From positions 857,001-921,000 of the forward strand of contig CAMQGK010000001.1 of assembly GCA_947000775.1 (NCBI GenBank): a DNA stretch of 64,000 nucleotides. Reading direction: 5' to 3'. Below are positions 37,601-47,800 of this stretch, in pieces. The translations under genes and the position numbers were made by a program. Each line of letters begins with the position of its first letter. The stretch's first letter is position 1. The notes beneath the pieces are model-generated. The model did no database searches. It was not told the origin of the DNA and was given only the letters and a program-made list of their open reading frames with translations. The DNA comes from Pterois miles (Eukaryota > Chordata > Actinopteri > Perciformes > Scorpaenidae).

Positions 37601-40600
37601 TTGGGCTGCGGAAACACTGACCAACATTTTTCACCATTTTCTGACATTTAACAGACCAAACAACTAATTGATTAAGCAAGACAATAATCAACAATGAGAA
37701 AACACAAACACATATTACACTTCACAGCTGTAGCACACCACCCGTAGTTACCAACATCATTATTATTATGACCCTGCTGTGTAGGAAACCGTACATTGTT
37801 TGGTGGGTGTGCTGACAGAGCAGACAGTAGCGTTATTGCTGATTCTATCCACACAGGAGAAGAGGTTTTCAGCAGCGCCGCTTTCAGAGGGAGCACACAG
37901 TCAAGCTCCATCAGCTGCTCCTGGATCAGAACTACACACACACACACACACACACAAGAAAAATGACAAACAGCATCAGCTTTATAGATGTTATCAACCT
38001 CTGGCTTCATTGTTCATAAATACCATTCTTTGAGAGAGTTTGTAGGCATCTGCATGCTTGGGTTGAATTCTGAAAAAGAAATAAAAAATATTTTTATTGA
38101 ACATTGTGGCTGATTTACCTTCAAACTATCAGCCACTATAGTTCACTTTTACCTTTTGCACAGAGGAAGACACAAGAGTCAGAAGAGACTTTAACAAAAA
38201 ATGCCCCCCGATGCTGAGCAGCTTTGGGTGATGCTCCTGGACAGCAGCGATGTTGCACAGAGCGGTGCAGCTGTAAAACTGAACCTGTGAGTCCGAGGAC
38301 TGCAGCAGCAGCACCAGCACAGGAATGGCTCCCGCTTGACACAAGATCCTCATTGACCAATCTGGGAAAAAAATAAGAAAAAGTCTAATATAATTAAGCA
38401 AAATAACACTTGCACTTCTTTTATGAAATGTGCAGATTTAAAAAGAAATGATCTCACCTGACTGTGTGAGGTGTAACAGAGCCCAGGTGGCCTTCTGCTG
38501 CACATGTGGCTCATAGGATTTAGCTAAAGCCAACAGTGGCATGACTCCATCCACCATGACAGCTTCCCTGTTTGATTCTGTATGAAAAGAAATAACAAAC
38601 TCCACACATTATGCTGGTATGTTGTGTCTGCAGTCACACACATGATAACATTTGACGATGCAAAGAGGCATTTTATGAAGCACCTTTCTTCTATCTCACC
38701 TTTCTGACCATCTCCATTTGTTGCCGTTCGATCTTCTGATTGTTCCTATTTGTCTTGCAGTACAAGCTCATACACGTGGCAGTCAAGTAAGAACATGTAC
38801 TTTAGTGCAAATTTGAGGTACTTTACACTTTATGCTTCTACTCCATTATATCTCTCCATTACATTTATCTGACAGCTTTAGTTACTTAGCAGATTTGTAT
38901 TAAAAATGAAACTATTATCAATAGGTAAATTATAATATAATAATGTAATATATAATGAAATAAAATAAAGAGATAAACACACAAATGCATCAATAATTAT
39001 AATCCAATAATATAATATATATTATTCTGAAAAGGGCCATTCTCTATAATGACTGCTTTTTGTACTTTAAGTACATTTTGATGCAAATATTTTTGTACTT
39101 TTACTTAAGTAACATTTACAGTGTAGGACTTACACTGATCAGCCATAATATTAGGTCAGCATGGGAACCCTGACCGGTCTACGGCTATGCAGCCCCGTAT
39201 GCAATGCACTGTGTGTTCTGACACCTTTCTATCAGAAGCAACATTAACTTTTTCAGCAGTTTAAGCGACAGTAGCTCTTCTATTGGATCAGGACAAAAGG
39301 GACCAGCCTTCACTCCCAAAATACATCAATGAGCCTGGGCCGGCCATGACCATTTTCCTTCCTTGGACCACTTTTGGTCGGCCCTGACCACTGCAGACCA
39401 GCAACATCCCACAAGAGCTGCCGTTCTGGAGATGCTGTGACCCAGTCGTCTAGCTGTCACAGTTTGGCCCTTGTCAAAGTCGCTCACATCCTTACACATT
39501 TTTTCTGCTTCCAACACATCAACTTCAAGGACAAAATGTTCACTCGCTGCCTAATATATCCCACCCACTGCCAGGTTCCATTGTAACAAGATTATCAGTG
39601 TTATTCACTTCACCTGTCAGTGGTCATAATGTTATGGCTGATCAGTGTATAATTGTACTGAGTATTTCTACAGTGTAGTATTTCTACTTTTACAAAAGCA
39701 AAAGATCTGAGTACTTCTCCTACCTCTGGTGGCAGTACGCAAAATTACATACACAATATACTACTATCTCCACAGAAAAATTGAAGTGAAACAAATACAC
39801 TGACGCTGTCAAAGCCTTCTGTAACACAATATGAATGGCTGGTCAATTTAGTAATACACAAATACGTGATTTCTATGTTTTCTGTATATTATTTCTATTG
39901 TTTCTGTTTCTGTCCTTTCACCAAATCCAAATCATGTACCATCTAGACAGATGTGAGAACTATTTATATTCTTATTATTCTTCTTATTATTATATAAACT
40001 ATTTAAAGACTTGACTTGTACAAACCTGAGGAGGCCAACATGGCGACGCAGGCACATGAGTGACACTGAGCGGCGGCATCACCAGACTGGAACAACTCCA
40101 GTATGGGCACCAGCATCCCCATTTCAATCACCAACTCTTTGCACACTGAAATCAAATTGCATGGACAAACATTATGACCATCTGATCCACATAAACTATG
40201 TGGTTTTAGCGGGAAGCTGTGATGCATTATTTTTTATAAACAACTTAAAGGTCCTGTATTGTCTTATTGTATTGAAAGTGATATTTACATGTGTTATGAT
40301 AAAGAAGGTTTAAGTAATATATAAATACTGTGAAATTATTAAAATGCTCACTCCAAGGAGAAATACACACAGTCCGTATACAGTGTCTTTAAAACAAGCC
40401 GTCAGGATTTACGTAACTTTGTGATGTCACAAATCTACAATATTTAGACCATTTCATAGTTTTAAATGTAAACATTGTAAATGTTGGTGCCTTCAAATGG
40501 GGTCATGTTTACAGTGTTTATGAGATGAGAAGTTGTGTTCACGATATGCGTGCTGTTCCAGTGGTTAAGTTGTTTATTTTATTATTAACGTTACTGTCGG

Positions 40601-42880
40601 GGTCTAGAAGCCACAGAGGATAACATTTTAGCAAGCTAGCAAGCGGGTAACATAATGACGGAAATGTAAAGACATAATGACAGAGGAGAACAACAATCAA
40701 CATTTTCCTCAGACATATTATAAAATTACCAAGAAAAACAATATTTGACTAAAATTAGAATATACTGTACTACATTACTTATTATGCACCAATAAATGAA
40801 CTTTAATGGCCGCCAACATTTCTCGCATTCATATGCACCCAACTCGTAAACACAGTAAACACGACTACATTTGAAGGCACCATTGGTCCCAGTTAAGTTG
40901 AGGTTTGCGGTATATGTGAATGACATCAGCTGATGGGAAGTAAACATGAACCCAGACAGAGTGAAGACTTGCATATTCAGACAGGCAGTATGAGGAAAAT
41001 AAATGTAAAGTAAAGTAAAAGATGTTCTAATAGAAACATAAAAAACAGGTGTGAACCTAAAAATCAGCATGATATGGAATTATGAATAAACAAAAGACAA
41101 TAAATACATTTTAATTCTTGTCTCTTACCATTATTTTTGACTAACAGATTGACCAAGGACAGAGATGTGGTTTTTTGCACATCTAGGTCAGTTGCTATAA
41201 GTAAGGCCATGATTGGCTCCATGAAGGCGCCTGGTAAGGGTGATTTCACTGAAACACACAAAGGAAAAAAAAAAAAGAATAAAACGAAGAGAAAAGTTAA
41301 AAATCACTGTGGTTGAATCGGTCGACCTCTAATTGTAACTGAGTGTAACATGTTATAGATAAGTGTGGGCTTGTGCCTTGAGGAATGTAGAAGCATAGCT
41401 ATGAAAATGTGCACTTATATGAGCCATTGCTTCTGGAGCTACCACTTGAATATCATACTGTAGGATTTCAAAATGAATTCTATGTATTATGTCTTCATAA
41501 TGACACTAAAGCCCACACATGCTGAGAATTATCTGCCAACCATGGACAAAAATACAGTTGGAAATTTGCATGATACCAGTCCTACCCGTTTATTATCTTA
41601 TCGTGACAGCGAGTGATATGAGAAACCTCAAGTGCAAACAATAGTCTCTTTCTATGCGCCACTGTGCTGCAAGCCACTGATCTAATGAAGATAGTGACGC
41701 AGCATAAAAATCTGTTTGGTTTCTTCACTCACAATGATGACTGAGATGTAAATAGTACACGGCTGCTGTCATCTGTAGATCAGTGTTTTCCGAGGTTGCC
41801 AGTCTGCTCAGTGCCTGTAGACTTTCCTGATTTAGTGGTTCATCATCTCAGAGAAGAAACAGATTAACAAGGATGAAGCACAATTTATTTTCTTAACTTA
41901 CAAATACACTGTTGATGTAACCGCCCTTACAAAAAAAGATGTTCACCTCAAGTTTATTTTATGAAGTAAACTTAAGTATACTTCAAGTGCTGTATATTCC
42001 CAAGTATTCTTTATGTTATAAGTATACTATCAGTGCACTAGTAGTATACTTCTTGGGACTAAATTGGCCCACTTTTTAGTTTACAAAAGTATACTTAAGA
42101 TGTAAGAGTAGTAAACTTTGAGAACACTAATTTACATCTATGTTGTACTTTGTACTGCAACTATATATAATATGAACTATACTTCAAGTGAATATAGTTA
42201 TACTGTTATCTTACTAGTTATACTTGTATACTGTAGTTTATGAAAGTACACTTTAAAGTATACTCTCAGTAAACTAAAAGTTTAATAGTTTTTACTGTAT
42301 ATTTGTAAGTGAACGTATATTACTTTCCCAAATATACGATCCTGTACATTTTTCAGTATAATCCAAGTGCACAGTACTTAGACTTTTCTGTATAATTGCC
42401 AAGTGCACCTAGACTTTTTTGTGTACTTGTATAGGCATAGGTTAAGTGTATCTCTGATAATTACATAAGAATTAAACTAAAAGCATACTGCCTTATTTTA
42501 AGTTTAAAAGAAGTATACTAATAGCATACCTGAATAAACCTTTTTGTAAGGGTGTGTCTGCTCCTCTAAATTTAAATTACAGATCTACATCGATTGGGTA
42601 GACTTTGAAAGATAAGGTCTGTACAGGTGTGTTTGCCCTCCACAACAAAGAAACTGAACGGTCTGTTCCTACCATACAGCAGGTGTACAGAGAGCAACTC
42701 TCGCGTCCTCCTCCTCATAAGGAAACTCTTCTCAGGTGTAATCTTCTTAAAGCAGGTGCACTGAGAAAGCTCCCTGAAAAAGTCCCTTATTTTTTGCTCA
42801 AACTCTCTGCAAACTTTCCTCAATTGAACATTAAACTCTTTGAGCAGTCGGGAGCAATTTTCACAAAAGCCAGAAGCCAT
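34684..42880 (-). CDS. Vac8-like armadillo-repeat protein, complete
   Basis: Thirteen exons in one frame give 571 residues: 42880-42673, 41846-41733, 41248-41129, 40145-40026, 38577-38458, 38361-38153, 38069-38024, 37931-37795, 36786-36655, 36556-36442, 36053-35919, 35806-35681, 34817-34684. The N-terminal 69 residues (MASGFCENCSRLLKEF) are cysteine-containing and basic. From about residue 70 there are tandem armadillo repeats with typical cores such as AGAIPVLVLLLQSSDSQVQ, SCTALCNIA and KATWALLHLTQS. The order and C-terminal segment (SEYLLVFLKKKDVKLQQLGI) run parallel to yeast Vac8, a myristoylated and palmitoylated vacuole-membrane scaffold for nucleus-vacuole contacts, inheritance and autophagy. 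Unlike Vac8, the first ATG is not followed by Gly, though cysteines at 6, 9, 24, 41 and 43 could be acylated. Function in fish is inferred only from fold. Alternative: another ARM-repeat scaffold such as the ANKAR C-terminal part. I do not know a human gene at this place. Confidence 0.85.
34838..35525. repeat. Composite of two dispersed repeats in the last Vac8-like intron
   Basis: Positions 34845-34990 hold TTTATTTATATACTGTAGC and AAAGTGCTTCACAGAGCAAG, a common fish repeat. Positions 35090-35525 hold the fullest copy of the GGGGTCCCTTGACC family, ending in GATTAATCATGATTAAAC. Confidence 0.6.
36945..37220 (+). mobile_element. LINE-1-type ORF2 C-terminal relic
   Basis: Translating the plus strand gives RDKYLLNILLVAGKKALTRK, then WLSQESSTLNAWMD, a stop, and after a shift WVNYAKPHEPDFI. 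This pattern is the C-terminal end of teleost L1-like ORF2 proteins. It is interrupted by stops and is a dead fragment in an intron of the Vac8-like gene. Confidence 0.7.
37495..37560 (+). repeat. Retroposon 3' tail with (CTTAT)n
   Basis: AATTTCCCTCTGGGGATTAATAAAG followed by repeated ATCTT units, typical of a non-LTR retroposon 3' end. Similar tails are at 1108-1160 and 50560-50602. Confidence 0.65.
37932..37953. repeat. (AC)n microsatellite inside a splice acceptor
   Basis: On the minus strand this (TG)n run ends in TGTGTAG, the acceptor of Vac8-like exon 37931-37795, so it serves as the polypyrimidine-like region. Confidence 0.8.
38785..39735 (+). repeat. GTACTTxTACTT element split by another transposon
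   Basis: The left half (38785-39125, GAGGTACTTTACACTTTATG) and the right half (39655-39735, CTTTTACAAAAGCAAAAGATC) flank a complete inverted-repeat element at 39130-39655. Confidence 0.7.
39130..39655. mobile_element. Inverted-repeat DNA transposon, ACACTGATCAGCCATAA ends
   Basis: Left end TACACTGATCAGCCATAATA and right end TAATGTTATGGCTGATCAGTGTA are inverted and flanked by TA, consistent with a Tc1/mariner-type element. The interior is degraded and non-coding. Confidence 0.75.
40255..41075. repeat. Composite repeat region in a Vac8-like intron
   Basis: The outer parts (AAAGGTCCTGTATTGTC on the left, AAAAATCAGCATGATATGG on the right) resemble the inverted ends of the family at 46366-46905. 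The inner part (40480-40890) contains GGTGCCTTCAAATGGGGTC and CTAGAAGCCACAGAGG, shared with 56935-57300, in an arrangement suggesting one element inside another. Confidence 0.5.
41928..42556. mobile_element. MITE with GCCCTTACAAAAA ends
   Basis: Left end GCCCTTACAAAAAAAG and right end CCTTTTTGTAAGGGTG are inverted. The interior is dense in AAGTATACTT palindromes. About 620 bp, in intron 1 of the Vac8-like gene. Confidence 0.75.
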
Positions 42881-42943
42881 GTCCACATCTGCAGCAGAAA
42901 GGTACCTGCCAGACAACCTGCACGTAGACACGCCCACTGAACA

Positions 42944-42953
42944 GTCACGTGAC
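42944..42953. promoter_or_regulatory. CLEAR-type E-box palindrome upstream of the Vac8-like gene
   Basis: GTCACGTGAC, a perfect 10-bp palindrome equal to the CLEAR consensus bound by TFEB/TFE3/MITF and also by USF, lies 64 bp upstream of the ATG at 42880. Such sites drive lysosome and autophagy genes. Position and perfect match are seen; use by TFEB is inferred. Confidence 0.55.
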
Positions 42954-43794
42954 TATAAGCCAACCTACAGGTCTTTTTTTTTTCCAACTGTATAATCCAT
43001 TTAATATTGTGAAATATCTCAAAAAACGATGTTATACATGGTTCGACAATGTCACAAGTTTGGCAAGACACCAACCAGTTTTTGGAAGGATGATTTATTT
43101 TACTGTTGAGATTTTGTTGTGCTATCACAACGTGCTATTTGGTTTGTACAGTAACAGTATAAATGTAAAGAAATATGTATAATGAATTTGATCAGAATTT
43201 TATCAAAATTTCATGTTCATTTAGCCACTCTAAACCCTTATTTAAACTATTTGAAAATGGAATCAAACAATACATTAAAACCATTTTAACTAAAATAAAT
43301 AAATACTGCAGAAATAATTTTCTTTTTTTAAAAATGTTTTTATGCAAAAGATTCCCTCTGGGTCTGAATGTGTCATGTATTTACATTAAATAATTGTTTT
43401 TTTTTTAAATCCATTTCATGTATCAGAGCCTTTATGCAATTTATTTAGAAGCAAATGTAGAATTAGGGTTTTAATTTAAATTAAAAAATATGGTGGTTTA
43501 TTGTCAGTTGTCATTGTCAAACCCTTATCTCATGTTTTGTTTGTAAAATACTTGCTTAATCATACATTATTCTGTTTTTGTATTGTATTAATTTATTTAT
43601 CATTGCTCTTTGTTTGTTTGTATGGGTTACAGCCTCCTCTATATTATGTATAATTGTATTGAAGAAGAAGAAGAAGAAGAAGAAGAACAACCATAAAAAA
43701 ACCAAGAAGGGAAAAAAAAATTTTTCACTCTGTAAAATAAAAAAGGAATCCCCATGCTATATATGAACAATGGAGAGATGTAGAGTGATGGGGC

Positions 43795-43960
43795 TGCTCC
43801 TGACAAGCGCCCCGAGGGGGGGGGGGGGTGGTGGCTTGCTGGGGGGTTTTGCATTGTGCCCAAGGTCTGGCCCTCTCCGCTCCGTTCCCTGTCTTGGTGG
43901 GGCTTGCCGGGCCCTCCGGTTCCCACCAACTCCCTCGCTGGCTCTGCCGCCCCCATTATA
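43795..43960. other. Isolated GC-rich block with G run
   Basis: An abrupt block rich in G and C, with a run of about 12 G near 43816, between AT-rich flanks. The minus strand has an open frame rich in Pro and Gly, which resembles GC-rich leader regions of fish retroelements, but I cannot name a family. Confidence 0.4.
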
Positions 43961-44181
43961 TATATATTTTAATGGAGCCCTCTTGGAGTTTTTTGTGTTC
44001 TAATTGTGAAATTAATTAAGGTGGTGCCACGTACATTTAAAGAAAGTAAACGTTTAACATTTTTTAAAGCTAAATTTGTTGTTGTCTTTACGTCACAAAC
44101 ATGGCTGCCATGCTCCGCCCTCATGTTTACCCCCTTTGCAGGGATTGTGTCTAAAAGGGAACCTGAAAAGTGGGAAACATC

Positions 44182-44191
44182 TCTCGCGAGA
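44182..44191. promoter_or_regulatory. ahi1: TCTCGCGAGA core-promoter palindrome of ahi1
   Basis: The 10-bp palindrome TCTCGCGAGA is a known motif of TATA-less, broadly expressed and often bidirectional vertebrate promoters. A second CGCG-containing site (TCGCGA) lies near 44225, and a YY1-like ACATGGCTGCC near 44099. A likely non-coding first exon follows to a donor at about 44347-44349. Confidence 0.6.
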
Positions 44192-44734
44192 AGGTAAAGG
44201 TAAGGATGGGGCTGGGTTGTCTGTCGCGATATCTCAGATCAAATTTCTAATTTCCGAGCTCCCTTCTAGACACGACCCATTTGTGGTTGACTTGGAAACC
44301 GTCGCAGCGTCGTTGGTGAAGTTGGAGGACAGCACAATCACTGCAGGGTAGATACACCCCGTAGATAACTCCTATCCAGCTTTTTAAATACATTTGGGTT
44401 TATTTGTGTTCATGTTGAGGCTTAAACTGTTTGTTGAAGAAGCTAAATCACAGAGTACCAAACGCAGTAAGATCACAATGCCACTGTGCTGCGCTAGCTA
44501 ACGTTAGCTTGCTAAATGCTACCTAGCGTTTAGCCAGCTAACTCAGCGTCTCGCAAAGGTTGCTTGTCCTAAGACGAACTAAGCAGATAAAACCGAAAAC
44601 ACGACGTGGGTTTGCGCCACTGTTTTTATCCAAATTGCTAAAGTAGTTGTGCACGTTACAAACAAACGTAGGGTGATCCAGCAGAGAGTCAGTGTGGTTA
44701 ACAGGTTAACATTATCCCTGTTCTGTGTTTATAG

Positions 44735-44813
44735 GATGAAATCCTTCCTCCCTGGATTACTCTCCTTTTGCACTCAGAATGAGAGACATAACGGCGCCTG
44801 AGGATGCCAGTAG
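44735..44813 (+). other. ahi1: ahi1 second exon with two upstream AUGs and the main start
   Basis: Acceptor TTTATAG at 44734, donor at 44814. Upstream ORF 1 starts at 44736 and stops at 44799-44801, two bases before the main ATG at 44804. Upstream ORF 2 starts at 44779, overlaps the main start out of frame and stops just past the splice junction (45308-45310). The main ATG has A at -3. The spliced product starts M-P-V-G-E, like mammalian MP-T-A-E. Confidence 0.7.
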
Positions 44814-47800
44814 GTGAGTTACCTGTTGTCCCCACAACACACCAGTGGTAGAAGAAATACTCCATTACTTAGCTAAGCAACAGTAGTAAAAGTGTACCAC
44901 AGCGTAGACATGCCCCGTCCTGCAATAACATTTGTACAGTAGCAAACCTCAAGAATCAAAAGTACAGAGTACCCTCTTTCAGAGTCCTATATTATTATAT
45001 ATTGTATATCTTATGCATGGGTTATTATTATTATGTAGGTCTATGCATTAAAGTGTAATCATGTAGGTGTTTTGATGTTGTAGTTTAGAGAGGTGGGGCT
45101 AATTCAATCTATTTTACACAGCGTAGAGGTAGTTTACTCAAGCACAAGTACCTCAAAATTACATTGAAGTGCAGTATAAGTACTAGTAGCAAATTTACCC
45201 TTCACCACAGCAACACACACTGCTTTGATCACATAGTATTAACAGATCTCAATGCAGCCAGCCCAGGGCCACTTTGCCCATTAATGTTAGTGTAACCTTT
45301 TTACAGGTGAGGGTGAAGACCGGGCAAGGACCCGGCAAAGGTTCAATGAAGTCTTCAAGAATTACTCTGAATCAGAGACGAAAAAGTTGAAGAAGAAAAA
45401 CACTGAAACTCAGGAGACTATAGCGGTATGTGTTCTAAAGTTTCGGGTTACACCCAGTAATGCATATTATTAAAGGAAACAAGACTTACATACATAATTG
45501 TATTGACATTTGCTCCTTTTTCCTCTTTTTTTTCAGCTTCAGAATCTAAAAAAAACTCTCAATCTTGAGAAGGACACAGAGGACAATGAGACCATCCTCC
45601 AGAACACATATGACCCCGAACAGGGCAGCCCTCGCTACACCAAGAATAAACGAAGAGAGCGGGAAACAGCGGAAAAGGTTAATATCAACAACAGTAGAAA
45701 CCAAGAGGAGACTCAAACGACAAAAGTCAAGAGGAAAAATAAGAGAGAGCTTCCCTCCCTCCCTGTACCGGAGGATACCACAAGTTACATCCAAAAGGAT
45801 ACGGATGCTTCCAAGTCGGAGATTGCTTTGGAGCCAGATGGTGTCGATGGTGGAAAGGAGCCAAAGCGAAAAAGTAAGAAGGGGAAAAGCAAAGGAGATA
45901 CAGAGGCCAAGGCAGAGAATCAGGTGGAGGATGCAGAAGACAAGCTGCTGCATCAGTACCAGCAGCAGATTGTACAGGAGGAGGAGAGGACTTTAAAGAA
46001 GAAAAGCACCAAGACTCAGGAAGAGAGTGTAGTCTCCCAAAATGTTTCGTTGAATAATGACGTTGGAAAGAAGAAAAAGAAGAAGCTGAAATCTGTAATC
46101 ACACAGTCGGAAGAAAGGTGTGTATGTCTGCTAACATGATATAGATTTTTTAAATATATATATTTAGAAATAAAGCTACAGGCTATAGTTTTTAGCAGCA
46201 CATTGAAGTAAGATTTAGTACGTTTTGGTCCACTAGGGTTGAAGATGAAGATGCTGACCAGGATGCTGATGGGGACAATGAAACAGAGTCCAAGGGAAAG
46301 AAGAAAAAGAAGAAGAAAAAACATGGTAACTGGATGTTAATTGTCAGCCTCACTATCATGAGGAAATAGAGGACCTATTATGCTTTTGTGCTTCCCCCTT
46401 TCCTTTAGTATGTTATATAGTTTTTTGTGCTTCCCCCTTTCCTTTAGTATGTTATATAGTTTTTTTGTGCATGTCAAAGGTTGCAAAGTTACAAAGCCCA
46501 AAGCCCACACCAAAGGGAGCTACTCTCCTCACTGAAACACTGCTCTTGAACTGCCTAAAATGCCTTTTGTGAAGTCCTGCCTTTTCTTCTGTAACGTGGT
46601 GATGTCACAAAGTAACACATCTGCATAATACCTGCATAGCATCTAGTTTGGCACGCCCTCAAACAAAGCTAGTTAGAGTGGAGCTGGAGTGGAGTCTGAA
46701 GAGTTTTGTCTGGTTGACCAATCACAGCAGAGAGGGCCAGCAGACCAATCAGACAGAGGGTGAAAAGAGGTGCTGCAGCACAGCCGGTATAAGAAAAGTA
46801 AAGCGTTTTTTAAAACATTAAAGCATGTAATCATGTTCTAGTAGAAACCCAAAATACAAGTATGCACCCAAAAATTAGCATAGTAGGTACAATTTGAAAA
46901 GTTCCATTAAAAAGATGCTAAATTTTGTGCTTTTCAATTTCCTGCTTTCAGTTGTCAATGACGAGATTGAAACTGAGGCAGAAGTACCAAAGAACCCAAC
47001 ATTTGATGACAGCCTTGTGCTGGGAGTGCACATCCACAGAACGGATCGTCTCAAGACGGACCTGCTAATCTCACACCCTATGGTGAAGATACATGTGGTC
47101 GATGAAAACACTGGACAGTATGTGAAGAAAGAAGACTGGTGAGAATGGACACTCAGAAACCTACATTACTGCAGTTTAGTTCAGTGTTAAATTGCTTTCA
47201 CATTGGTATTGGTTTGGTAAGAACTGTGTCTCTATTGTAGAGTACATCCTTTTTTGTAACTGTAACTTGTAATATGGACCATTTGTTTTTTAGTTCAATC
47301 TAGGCATGCTCTACTGTGGATGGTGACCTTTGAATGAACACAATATATTGCAAGCTGCATGGCTTCAGTGTCAATATTTTTACATTATGTTGCTTAAACT
47401 TTAATTGTCTTGTTTTTCAAAGCCATCGGCCAGTCTCCTCATTTTATGAGCAAGAGAACGTCGACCACATCCTTCCCATCATGACTCAACCTTTTGACTT
47501 CAAGAAGAACAAATCGGTCATCCCTGAGTGGCAGGAACAGATCATCTTCAACGAACGCTTTGGTTACTTTGTTCAACAAAACAATGAAAGCCCCCGAGTT
47601 GTACTCTTCTTTGAAGTAAGAGACGCTTCATTTAGACATATATGGTCAATTTTAATGTAGCTGTTGATAATGTTTGTTTTTATTCTGTAAAGATCCTGGA
47701 CTTCATAACCATGGAAGAAGCAAGAGCCAACGTCAATGCTGACAAGCATGAGCGAGGATTCAGGAAGATTGCATGGGCATTCCTCAAGGTACCATATTTA

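Larger units (their letters stand above)
42881..44181. other. Divergent intergenic region, Vac8-like gene and ahi1
   Basis: Contains the E-box palindrome, AT-rich sequence with no gene from about 42960 to 43640, a short (GAA)n tract at 43662-43687, a striking GC-rich block with a G run at 43795-43960, and an AT-rich spacer up to the ahi1 promoter. Open frames across the GC-rich block are not supported as genes. Confidence 0.5.

Noticed and set aside
42881..42937. N-terminal extension of the Vac8-like protein
   Set aside because: The only in-frame upstream start is GTG in poor context; kept as a low-interest finding rather than annotated.
43639..43956. Pro/Gly-rich 105-codon open frame on the minus strand
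   Set aside because: Driven by GC-rich composition and a GAA tract; no splice support or start context.
45307..45425. Apparent stop at the start of ahi1 exon 2 of the coding region
   Set aside because: It is in the frame of the upstream AUG at 44779; from the ATG at 44804 the frame is open and matches jouberin.
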